Source: DASQHW01 sp038209365 (GTDB lineage Bacteria; Actinomycetota; Acidimicrobiia; IMCC26256; PALSA-610). From it: 64,000 bases of DNA. Made by a program: the position numbers and the translations under genes. Shown piece by piece: positions 17,202 to 23,493 of this stretch (position 1 is the stretch's first letter; each line of letters begins with the position of its first letter). The notes under the pieces are model-generated. The model had not been told where the DNA came from. It made no database searches and saw only the letters and a list, made by a program, of their open reading frames with translations. The stretch lies in NCBI GenBank assembly GCA_038209365.1, contig JBBQXS010000017.1:1-64000 (forward strand), read 5' to 3'.

Positions 17202-17313
17202 CGTCCCAAGCTTACGTTCGCGACCCCTGCTCGCCACCTGTCACTAGATGTAAGGTGCATTCACGGTCCACCCTTGCAGCCGAGTGCTCGAGAGCGCTCA
17301 GGGGAGGCGTGTC

Positions 17314-17562
17314 GTGAGTGGTTGGGTACTCGCCTGGATCATCGGCGCCGCCGTCGTCGTCGTGGTGGTCACGCTGCTCCTGTTGATGATCCGGGGCGCG
17401 GCGCGCGCCGCCGCCAAGGCGGAAGACATTCTGGCGGCGCTCGAAGAGACGCAGACCAACACCACCGCGCTGTGGAAGGTCGCACAGACGAATGATGCAG
17501 CCGCGCGGATAGTCGCCGCCGCCGCGAAGGCCCGGCACGTGCTCGAAGGAGACGCCCGGTGA
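17314..17562 (+). CDS. Small one-helix membrane protein, hydrogenase locus set 2 (first)
   Basis: This 82-residue protein has an N-terminal transmembrane helix (about 4-24, WVLAWIIGAAVVVVVVTLLLL) followed by RGAARAAAKAEDILAALEETQTNTTALW and an alanine-rich helix. The KAEDIL segment recalls YAEDIL in the set 1 protein at 9493. Ribosome site GGGGAGG precedes the GTG at 17314. The end overlaps the next gene (GTGA). No family is recognised. Co-location with hydrogenase genes and repeated architecture suggest a shared membrane complex. Confidence 0.75.
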   Translation: MSGWVLAWIIGAAVVVVVVTLLLLMIRGAARAAAKAEDILAALEETQTNTTALWKVAQTNDAAARIVAAAAKARHVLEGDAR

Positions 17563-17819
17563 GTACGAACGCCTACTGGGGCATCACGCTCCTGCTCGGT
17601 CTGGTTGTTGCGGTGGTGGCGGTCGTGCTGCTCGAGATCTTCCTGCGCCAGGTCCGTCGCATCGAGCGAGGAGCCGATGCCATCTGGACCACCGGCAAGC
17701 TCGTCGCGCAGAACACTGCAACGACGTGGCTGCTGGCCGAGACCGGGAACCGCCTCGACGCATTGATCGACGAGGCGGGCCGTCACGTCGAGCTCCTCAC
17801 CTCCGGGGAGGAACGCTGA
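17559..17819 (+). CDS. Small one-helix membrane protein, hydrogenase locus set 2 (second)
   Basis: This 86-residue protein has one helix (about residues 8-29, ITLLLGLVVAVVAVVLLEIF) and a tail with GADAIWTTGKLVAQNTATTWLLAET. The tail pattern aligns with the 9493-9747 product, implying common origin. Start is a GTG overlapping the previous stop. Its own stop overlaps the following ATG, so three membrane-protein genes are translationally coupled. Function unknown. Confidence 0.75.
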   Translation: MSTNAYWGITLLLGLVVAVVAVVLLEIFLRQVRRIERGADAIWTTGKLVAQNTATTWLLAETGNRLDALIDEAGRHVELLTSGEER

Positions 17820-18082
17820 TGCGCGAGCTGCTCATCGCGGGATCGCTGGTCGAGATCGCTCTCGTGGTCCTCGTCCTCGCCGTGTACCTCGTCCGCATCG
17901 CGCGGTCGCTCCGGTCGACGGCCGCCGCCTTGGCGAAGGTGAGCTTCGGCGTGCGTGCCATCGAAACCCAGTGTGCGCCGATCGGCCCGAGCGTCGTGCG
18001 CATCAACGGACAGCTCGAGATCGTCGCGGGCGCCTTGGAGAAACTCGCGGTGCTGGCCGACGGGGCAGGCAGTCGTGCCTGA
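17819..18082 (+). CDS. Small one-helix membrane protein with FGVRAI-APIG motif, set 2 (third)
   Basis: This 87-residue protein has an N-terminal helix (about 4-25), basic RIARSLRS, then KVSFGVRAIETQCAPIG, the clear counterpart of KVTFGVRAIAYRTAPIG in the set 1 protein at 9754. The C-terminal part is helical (NGQLEIVAGALEKLAVLA). The ATG overlaps the preceding TGA. Its stop overlaps the next gene by 8 bp. Function unknown. The motif is worth searching as a marker of hydrogenase-linked anchor proteins. Confidence 0.75.
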   Translation: MRELLIAGSLVEIALVVLVLAVYLVRIARSLRSTAAALAKVSFGVRAIETQCAPIGPSVVRINGQLEIVAGALEKLAVLADGAGSRA

Positions 18083-18476
18083 CGTCTCGCCCCCCAAGTC
18101 GGCCGCGCTGCGTGCCATGTACTGGCGCAGCGAAATCCTTCAGGTCATGTACTGGCTCCAAGGTGAAGGGCTCGGTGACGTCGTCGACGCGCCGTTGCTC
18201 GAGCGCTTCCTCGGCGTCGACGCATCCAACGGCGTCACGTATCTCGACCGTCTCGTCGTCGAGGGCTACCTCATCCGCCAGGGTGAGTGGTACGCGTTGT
18301 CCGACACCGGTATGGCGGAGGGCGCGACCGAATTCGCGATGGCCTTCTCGGATCTGACGCGACCCGCGCACGGTGAATGCAGCGACGACTGCTGGTGCCA
18401 CGCCTCGGTCGAAGAAGCCGAAGCGTGTCTCGCGGGCCGCCAACATGATCATCACCACGACGGCCACGACCACTAA
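18075..18476 (+). CDS. Winged-helix-like protein with Cys/His-rich metal-binding tail
   Basis: This 133-residue protein's residues about 10-95 read like a winged helix: AMYWRSEILQVMYWLQGEGL, LLERFLGVDASNGVTYLDRLVVEGYLIRQGEWYALSDTG. The tail contains GECSDDCWCHASVEEAEACL and ends in the histidine-rich HDHHHDGHDH. This suggests binding of nickel or zinc, so a metal-responsive regulator or a nickel store is likely. His-rich tails are also seen in HypB and SlyD nickel proteins. Start is the GTG at 18075, overlapping the previous gene. It is followed directly by a PadR-type regulator (TAATG overlap). No named family is recognised. Confidence 0.65.
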   Translation: MPDVSPPKSAALRAMYWRSEILQVMYWLQGEGLGDVVDAPLLERFLGVDASNGVTYLDRLVVEGYLIRQGEWYALSDTGMAEGATEFAMAFSDLTRPAHGECSDDCWCHASVEEAEACLAGRQHDHHHDGHDH

Positions 18477-18826
18477 TGCGCATCGTCGACAGCACCGTTC
18501 TGCCGAGAGCCCATCTGCGCGTGGTGCTGCTTTTGCTCTTGCGCGCCGGCTCCTCCCATGGCTACGACCTCCTCGAAGAGACGCGTCGTCTCGGGATGCG
18601 CACCGCGGAAGCAGCCGGTGTGTATCGCACGCTGCGCGCGCTCGAGCTCGACAACTGCGTGACGTCGTGGTGGGAACCGTCGCAGTCGGGGCCGGCGCGC
18701 CGCACGTACGCGATCACGCCCGCAGGTGAGTTCGCATTGGCGGAAGGGATACAAGAGCTCGACGGGCTGCGGCGGTCGCTCAACCGGCTGCTCGCCCGCT
18801 ATCGCGACATGGACCGGGACGGGTGA
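18476..18826 (+). CDS. PadR-family transcriptional regulator
   Basis: This 116-residue PadR-like winged-helix protein has HLRVVLLLLLRAGSSHGYDLLEETRRLGM, then GVYRTLRALELDNCVTSWWE, then GPARRTYAITPAGEFALAEG, and a C-terminal dimerisation helix. It probably regulates the hydrogenase or hyp genes around it, a context-based inference. The ligand is unknown. The ATG overlaps the upstream stop, and its own stop overlaps the GTG of the next ATPase gene, so it is embedded in a coupled operon running into hypCDEF. Confidence 0.82.
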   Translation: MRIVDSTVLPRAHLRVVLLLLLRAGSSHGYDLLEETRRLGMRTAEAAGVYRTLRALELDNCVTSWWEPSQSGPARRTYAITPAGEFALAEGIQELDGLRRSLNRLLARYRDMDRDG

Positions 18827-19581
18827 GGGTTGCCGTCGCCGGGAAGGGCGGCGCCGGCAAGACAACGATCGCGGCAACGGCAGCGCGTTTGGGTGCTCGC
18901 TCCGGTCGTCCGGTTGTCGCCGTCGACGCCGATAGCAACCCGAACCTCGCGGTCGCGCTCGGTGCCGGCGCGCCCGGGGTTGCGGTTGTGACGCCGAGTC
19001 TTCCGCCGTCGCTCGTGTCACGGCGCCTCGACCGGACGGGCTTCGTGTGTCCGCTCGACGCGGTGCTCGCGGAGTACGCGATCTCCGCGCCCGACGGGGT
19101 GCGGTTGGTTGCGATGGGCGCGCCGGGCCACGCCGAGGAGGGATGCCTGTGCTCCGCCCATGCGGTGGTGAGCACGCTGCTCGCGGCGCTCGGCGAGCGA
19201 CCCGACACGCTCACGGTCGTCGATATGGAAGCGTCGCCCGAGCACTTGAGTCGAGGCACCGCCCGTCACGCCGACGTGCTGCTGCTTGTCGCCGAGCCCT
19301 ACTACCGCGCGCTCGAAGCGGTCGGTCGGCTGGCCGACCTCGCCCGCGAACTTCCGATCGCGCGCGTGGCGGTGGTCGCGAACAAGGTTCGTTCCGAAGA
19401 CGACGACGCGGCAATCTCCGCCTATTGCGATCGACACGGGTTGGAACACGTCGCCACCATTGCGTGGAGCGAGGATGCGATGGCCGCCGATCGTGCCGGT
19501 CGGAGCGTGCTCGACACTGCGCCAGACGGCGCCCTGGTGCGCTCGGTCGACGAACTGCTCACGTGCATCGCGGGCCGCTGA
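18823..19581 (+). CDS. CooC/MinD-like maturation ATPase with CxC motif (fourth in locus)
   Basis: This 252-residue P-loop ATPase has GKGGAGKTTIAATAARLG, VDADSNPNLAVALG, and a Cys-x-Cys pair in EEGCLCSAHAVVSTLL. LTVVDMEASPEHLSR and VVANKVRSEDDDA follow. It is closest in layout to the 7836-8594 protein. It starts with GTG overlapping the PadR stop and sits immediately before hypC, the position where hypA or hypB might be expected. That makes a nickel-delivery role attractive, though it is not shown. Confidence 0.85.
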   Translation: MRVAVAGKGGAGKTTIAATAARLGARSGRPVVAVDADSNPNLAVALGAGAPGVAVVTPSLPPSLVSRRLDRTGFVCPLDAVLAEYAISAPDGVRLVAMGAPGHAEEGCLCSAHAVVSTLLAALGERPDTLTVVDMEASPEHLSRGTARHADVLLLVAEPYYRALEAVGRLADLARELPIARVAVVANKVRSEDDDAAISAYCDRHGLEHVATIAWSEDAMAADRAGRSVLDTAPDGALVRSVDELLTCIAGR

Positions 19582-19582
19582 C

Positions 19583-19855
19583 ATGTGCCTCGGCATCCCC
19601 GGCCAGATCGTCGAGATCATCGACCCGGCCCTGCACCGCGCCGTGCTCGATGTCGAAGGCGTACGCCGGGAAGTGAACATCGGCCTGCTCGTCGACGACA
19701 CCGACCCGGTCGCGGTGGGCGATTGGGTGCTCGTGCACGTGGGGTTCGCGATGGCGAAGATCGACGCCGACGAGGCCGCCCGTACCCTCGCCTTCGTGCG
19801 CGAGCTCGAGGAGTTCATCGACGAGATCGATCTCATGGATGGCGGAACTGCGTGA
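19583..19855 (+). CDS. hypC: Hydrogenase assembly chaperone HypC
   Basis: This 90-residue protein begins MCLGIPGQIVEI, the invariant HypC N-terminus. Cys2 holds the Fe(CN)2CO unit together with HypD and then binds the large-subunit precursor. GVRREVNIGLLVDD and VGDWVLVHVGFAMAKID complete the OB-like barrel. It follows the ATPase gene by one base, and hypD starts with a GTG overlapping its stop. A second HypC-like domain occurs in the fusion protein at 21003-21752. Confidence 0.95.
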   Translation: MCLGIPGQIVEIIDPALHRAVLDVEGVRREVNIGLLVDDTDPVAVGDWVLVHVGFAMAKIDADEAARTLAFVRELEEFIDEIDLMDGGTA

Positions 19856-21000
19856 GGTTCGTCGACGAGTACCGCGATCCGGTCGCGGCACGCGCGACAT
19901 TGGCCGAGATCGAGCGACTCGCCGCTGAGCAGCCGGCGCGCGCGTTCATGGAAGTGTGCGGAGGGCACACCCACACCATCTACCGCCACGGCATCGAACA
20001 TCTCCTGCCGGCGTCGGTCGAGCTGGTGCACGGTCCCGGGTGCCCGGTCTGTGTGATCCCGATGGGCCGCATCGACGACGCCATCGCAGTTGCCCACCAG
20101 CCTGGCGTGATCTTCACCTGCTTCGGCGACATGCTGCGCGTGCCCGGCTCCAACGGGAGCCTTCTGCGCGCAAAGGCGAAGGGTGCCGACGTCCGGGTCG
20201 TGTACTCGCCGCTCGACGCGCTTCGCCTGGCCGGTGAACATCCGGATCGGCCGGTGGTTTTCTTCGCGGTCGGGTTCGAGACCACCGCCCCGTCGACCGC
20301 GCTGACGCTTCGTCGCGCGCGCGAATTAGGGACGCATAACTTCTCCGTCTTCTGCAACCACGTCACGATCGTCCCGCCGCTGAAGGCGATCCTCGACTCC
20401 CCCGACCTCCGACTCGACGGCTTCCTCGGGCCCGGACACGTGTCGACGGTCATCGGCAACCGGCCGTATCGGTTCGTGCCCGAGCGGTACGGCAAGCCGC
20501 TGGTGACGACCGGTTTCGAGCCCCTCGACATCCTCCAGGCGATCGTGATGCTCCTGTGCCAGCTGCGTGACGGGCGGTGCGAGGTCGAGAACCAATACAC
20601 GCGGGTGGTGCGGGACGAAGGAAACCCGCGCGCGCTCGAGGTCATCAGGGAGGTCTTCGAGCTGCGACCCCATTTCGAGTGGCGCGGCTTGGGCTTCATC
20701 AGCCAGAGCGCGTTGAAGCTCCGCGCCGAGTTCGCGCCCTGGGACGCGGAGGTCGCGTTCGACGTCCCCGGTGTGCGCGTCGCGGACCCCAAGGCGTGTC
20801 AGTGCGGCGAGGTCTTGAAGGGCGTGCTCAAGCCATGGCAGTGCAAGGTGTTCGGAACCGCCTGTACGCCGGAAACGCCGATCGGCACGTGCATGGTCTC
20901 CTCCGAAGGTGCATGCGCGGCGTACTACAACTTCGGTCGTCGCATCCCGACTCGTTCGACCCGCGTCGGTGTCGCACGCTCGGCCATCGCTGACCGTTAA
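19852..21000 (+). CDS. hypD: Hydrogenase maturation protein HypD
   Basis: This 382-residue iron-sulfur protein assembles Fe(CN)2CO with HypC and HypE. The conserved motifs are EVCGGHTHTIYRHG (Cys about 36), HGPGCPVCV, TCFGDMLRVPGS, FFAVGFETTAP, FCNHVTIVPP, GFLGPGHVS and GFEPLDIL. The C-terminal [4Fe-4S] cysteines lie in DPKACQCGEVLKG and FGTACTPETPIGTCMVSSEGACAAYY. Length is normal. Start is the GTG at 19852 overlapping the hypC stop. Confidence 0.95.
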   Translation: MRFVDEYRDPVAARATLAEIERLAAEQPARAFMEVCGGHTHTIYRHGIEHLLPASVELVHGPGCPVCVIPMGRIDDAIAVAHQPGVIFTCFGDMLRVPGSNGSLLRAKAKGADVRVVYSPLDALRLAGEHPDRPVVFFAVGFETTAPSTALTLRRARELGTHNFSVFCNHVTIVPPLKAILDSPDLRLDGFLGPGHVSTVIGNRPYRFVPERYGKPLVTTGFEPLDILQAIVMLLCQLRDGRCEVENQYTRVVRDEGNPRALEVIREVFELRPHFEWRGLGFISQSALKLRAEFAPWDAEVAFDVPGVRVADPKACQCGEVLKGVLKPWQCKVFGTACTPETPIGTCMVSSEGACAAYYNFGRRIPTRSTRVGVARSAIADR

Positions 21001-21002
21001 CG

Positions 21003-21752
21003 ATGTCCGCCGCGCCGTTCGTCGATGCCTCGGGCCTCGACATCGACGCGGCGCAGGGTCGCGACCTTGCCTCCGCGTCGTTCTCACTGGCGCGCCGCTT
21101 CGCGGCCGGCGCGACGATGTGGTGCATCGCGCCGGCATGGCCGCAGCACGCGCGTCATGTTGCAGTCGAGTTCGTGCATCCCGTGACCATCGGCAAACGC
21201 GCCCTTGCGGCCGTGGCCGTCACGGGCCCGCAGCCGGTAGCGGAGTTGCGATCGGTTGTCCGGGCCGGCGACGTCTTGTGCGCGATCTCTACCGCCGACG
21301 AATCGATCGTCGTCGACGCTCTACGTCGCGCCCCCGCGTGGGGTCTCGAGACACTCTGGATCGGCTGCGGCCCCACTCAACCGCGAGCCGGTGCCGCCGG
21401 CCATGTGTTGTGGGTCGACGACCGTGACGGACGTGCCCCGTACGACGGCAGCATCGTGCTGCGCTACCACGTGTTGTGGGAGCTCACGCATGTGTGCATC
21501 GACCACCCCGGGCTCATGCGCCCGCAAGCCGAAGCCGCAGACGGGGCCGATACCTGCATCACCTGCTCGGACGAGGGCAGCATCGGCGAGGTCGTCGACG
21601 GCGTTGCGGACGGCGACGCGAGAGTACGCACGCCGCGCGGAGTCGAGGTGATCGACGTCACGCTTGTGGCCCCGGTGCGAGGCGGAGATCTCCTCCTCCT
21701 GCACGCGGGCGTCGCAATCACGCGGATCGAATCGGAGCACGCCGGTGGCTGA
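21003..21752 (+). CDS. SIS-like domain fused to a HypC-like domain
   Basis: In this 249-residue protein, residues about 15-175 look like a sugar-isomerase (SIS) type sandwich: VRAGDVLCAISTADESIVVDALRRAPAWGLETLWIGCG and IVLRYHVLWELTHVCIDHPGL. The last 70 residues match a HypC barrel, with TCITCSDEGSIGEVVDGVADGDARVRT, VIDVTLVAPVRGGDLLLLHAGVAITRI. Its cysteines are placed differently from the Met-Cys start of true HypC. It lies between hypD and another SIS protein, in the same operon (starts 2 bp after hypD and overlaps the next gene). A role in Fe-cofactor assembly or CO/CN ligand supply is only a guess. Confidence 0.7.
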   Translation: MSAAPFVDASGLDIDAAQGRDLASASFSLARRFAAGATMWCIAPAWPQHARHVAVEFVHPVTIGKRALAAVAVTGPQPVAELRSVVRAGDVLCAISTADESIVVDALRRAPAWGLETLWIGCGPTQPRAGAAGHVLWVDDRDGRAPYDGSIVLRYHVLWELTHVCIDHPGLMRPQAEAADGADTCITCSDEGSIGEVVDGVADGDARVRTPRGVEVIDVTLVAPVRGGDLLLLHAGVAITRIESEHAGG

Positions 21753-22398
21753 AGGAACGGACTTTCTGTATCCCTTCATCGACGGTGACGAGCGCGATGC
21801 CGCACCGCTCCTCGCGGATCTCGCGGCGTCAGCGCGCGTCAAGTCGGCCGAGAGCAGGCGTACCCGTACGCGCGACATCGAGGGCAACGAGGAGACGCTG
21901 GCCGCGGCCGCACGGGCGATGGCCGACCGCTTCGTAGCGAACGGCCGACTGTTCACCTTCGGCGACGGCGGCAGCTCCACCGACGCTGCGCTGCTCGCAA
22001 ACCTGTTCGCCGATCCCATCTCCGGGCCGTCGCTGCCCGCGCGTTGCCTCGTGGAGGACCCCGCAGTGATCACCGCACTCGGCAACGACGTCGGCTTCGA
22101 GCTCGTGTTCTCGCGGCAGCTCATCGCGCACGGACACGCCGGCGACATTGCGCTGGGCTTTTCCACGAGCGGCAACTCCCCCAACCTGTTGCACGCGTTC
22201 GCCGAAGCGCGCGGGCGCGGAATGCTCACAATCGGATTGAGCGGCTACGACGGCGGGGGGATGCGCGAAGCTCTCGACCACTGTCTGATCGTCGGTTCCG
22301 ACAGTGTGCACCGGATCCAGGAGACCCAGGCCGCGATCGGCCTCGCACTGTGGAAGCGCGTGCAATCCCTGCTGCCTTCGGCGGCGCGTGATGGCTGA
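21745..22398 (+). CDS. SIS-domain protein, phosphoheptose-isomerase (GmhA)-like
   Basis: This 217-residue protein has a complete SIS fold: NGRLFTFGDGGSSTDAALLANLF (phosphosugar-binding Ser loop), DIALGFSTSGNSPNLLHAFAEARGRGMLTIGLSG, and HCLIVGSDSVHRIQETQAAIG. GmhA interconverts sedoheptulose 7-phosphate and heptose phosphate. Inside a hyp operon such a reaction is unexpected, so a reassigned role is likely. Homologues in hydrogenase operons would decide. Start is the GTG at 21745, overlapping the fusion gene, and the end overlaps hypE by 8 bp. Confidence 0.82.
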   Translation: MAEGTDFLYPFIDGDERDAAPLLADLAASARVKSAESRRTRTRDIEGNEETLAAAARAMADRFVANGRLFTFGDGGSSTDAALLANLFADPISGPSLPARCLVEDPAVITALGNDVGFELVFSRQLIAHGHAGDIALGFSTSGNSPNLLHAFAEARGRGMLTIGLSGYDGGGMREALDHCLIVGSDSVHRIQETQAAIGLALWKRVQSLLPSAARDG

Positions 22399-23488
22399 GT
22401 CGACCGGCGCGTCACGCGATCGCGAATCCGCGGTGCTCGACCGGATCGAATCGTTTCGGCGGCGCCGCCCCCGCTTGACCGACGACGTCGTCACGCTTGC
22501 CCACGGCGCCGGCGGCAAGGCCTCCGCGGCGCTCGTCGACGCAGTGTTCCTCGACGCGTTCGCGCCGGCTGACCGCGGTCCACTCGCCGATGCCGCGTCG
22601 CTCACGCTGCCGACCGGAGAACGGCTCGCGTTCACGACCGACTCGTTCGTGGTCCAGCCCCGCCGCTTCCCCGGCGGTTCGATCGGCGACCTCGCGGTCA
22701 ATGGCACGGTGAACGACCTCGCTGTGAGTGGCGCAATTCCACAATGGTTGTCGGCGGCGTTCGTGATCGAGGAAGGCTTCCCGGTCGCCGAGTTGCGTGA
22801 GCTCGTCGCGGACATGGCGCGCGCGGCCGCGGCTGCGCGCATCGAGATCGTGACCGGCGACACGAAGGTCGTCGGCAAGGGCGCGGCCGATGGTCTGTAC
22901 ATCACGACGACCGGCGTGGGCGTGATTCCCGCCGGACGCGCGCTCGGACCGGAACGGGTCGAAGCGGGTGACGTGGTGCTTGTCTCGGGCACGATCGCGG
23001 ATCACGGCATGGCGGTGATGCTGGCGCGCGGTGACCTCGCGCTCGAGGCCGACATTCGTTCGGACACTGCACCGCTGGGCGCGCTCGTGGAGTCGTTGCT
23101 TGCAGCCGCGCCGTCGACGCGCTGGATGCGGGACCCGACGCGAGGCGGGGTGGGCACCGTGTGCAACGAGCTCGCGCGCGATGTCGATCTCGCGGTCGTG
23201 CTCGACGAGAGTGCATTGCCGATCTTGCCGCAAGTCGCAGGCGCGTGTGATCTACTCGGCATCGACCCGCTCTACGTCGCCAACGAAGGAAAACTGCTCG
23301 CGATCGTGGCGGTCGACGAAGCTGAGGCCGCGCTCGCCGCGCTGCGAGCGAACTCCGCCGGCCGCGACGCGACGCGCGTCGGCGAGATCGCACCAGAACC
23401 GGAAGGCATCGTCGTGCTCCGCACCACATTTGGCGGCACGCGCATCGTCGACATGCTCGTCGGTGATCCGCTGCCGCGCATCTGCTGA
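22391..23488 (+). CDS. hypE: Hydrogenase maturation protein HypE
   Basis: This 365-residue PurM/SelD-superfamily protein dehydrates the carbamoyl group carried on its C-terminal cysteine to thiocyanate, the source of the CN ligands. The protein ends GDPLPRIC, the diagnostic C-terminal Cys. Other motifs are LAHGAGGKASAALV, FTTDSFVVQPRRFPGGSIGDLAVNGTVNDL, VTGDTKVVGKG, RWMRDPTRGGVGTVCNEL and NEGKLLAIV. Start is the ATG at 22391, overlapping the SIS gene stop. The N-terminus is about 30 residues longer than in many HypE proteins. Confidence 0.95.
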   Translation: MAESTGASRDRESAVLDRIESFRRRRPRLTDDVVTLAHGAGGKASAALVDAVFLDAFAPADRGPLADAASLTLPTGERLAFTTDSFVVQPRRFPGGSIGDLAVNGTVNDLAVSGAIPQWLSAAFVIEEGFPVAELRELVADMARAAAAARIEIVTGDTKVVGKGAADGLYITTTGVGVIPAGRALGPERVEAGDVVLVSGTIADHGMAVMLARGDLALEADIRSDTAPLGALVESLLAAAPSTRWMRDPTRGGVGTVCNELARDVDLAVVLDESALPILPQVAGACDLLGIDPLYVANEGKLLAIVAVDEAEAALAALRANSAGRDATRVGEIAPEPEGIVVLRTTFGGTRIVDMLVGDPLPRIC

Positions 23489-23493
23489 TACAC

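Noticed and set aside
22391..23488. HypE as selenophosphate synthetase (SelD)
   Set aside because: Both belong to the PurM superfamily, but the C-terminal PRIC cysteine and position in the hyp operon identify HypE. It therefore does not count as evidence for selenium metabolism.
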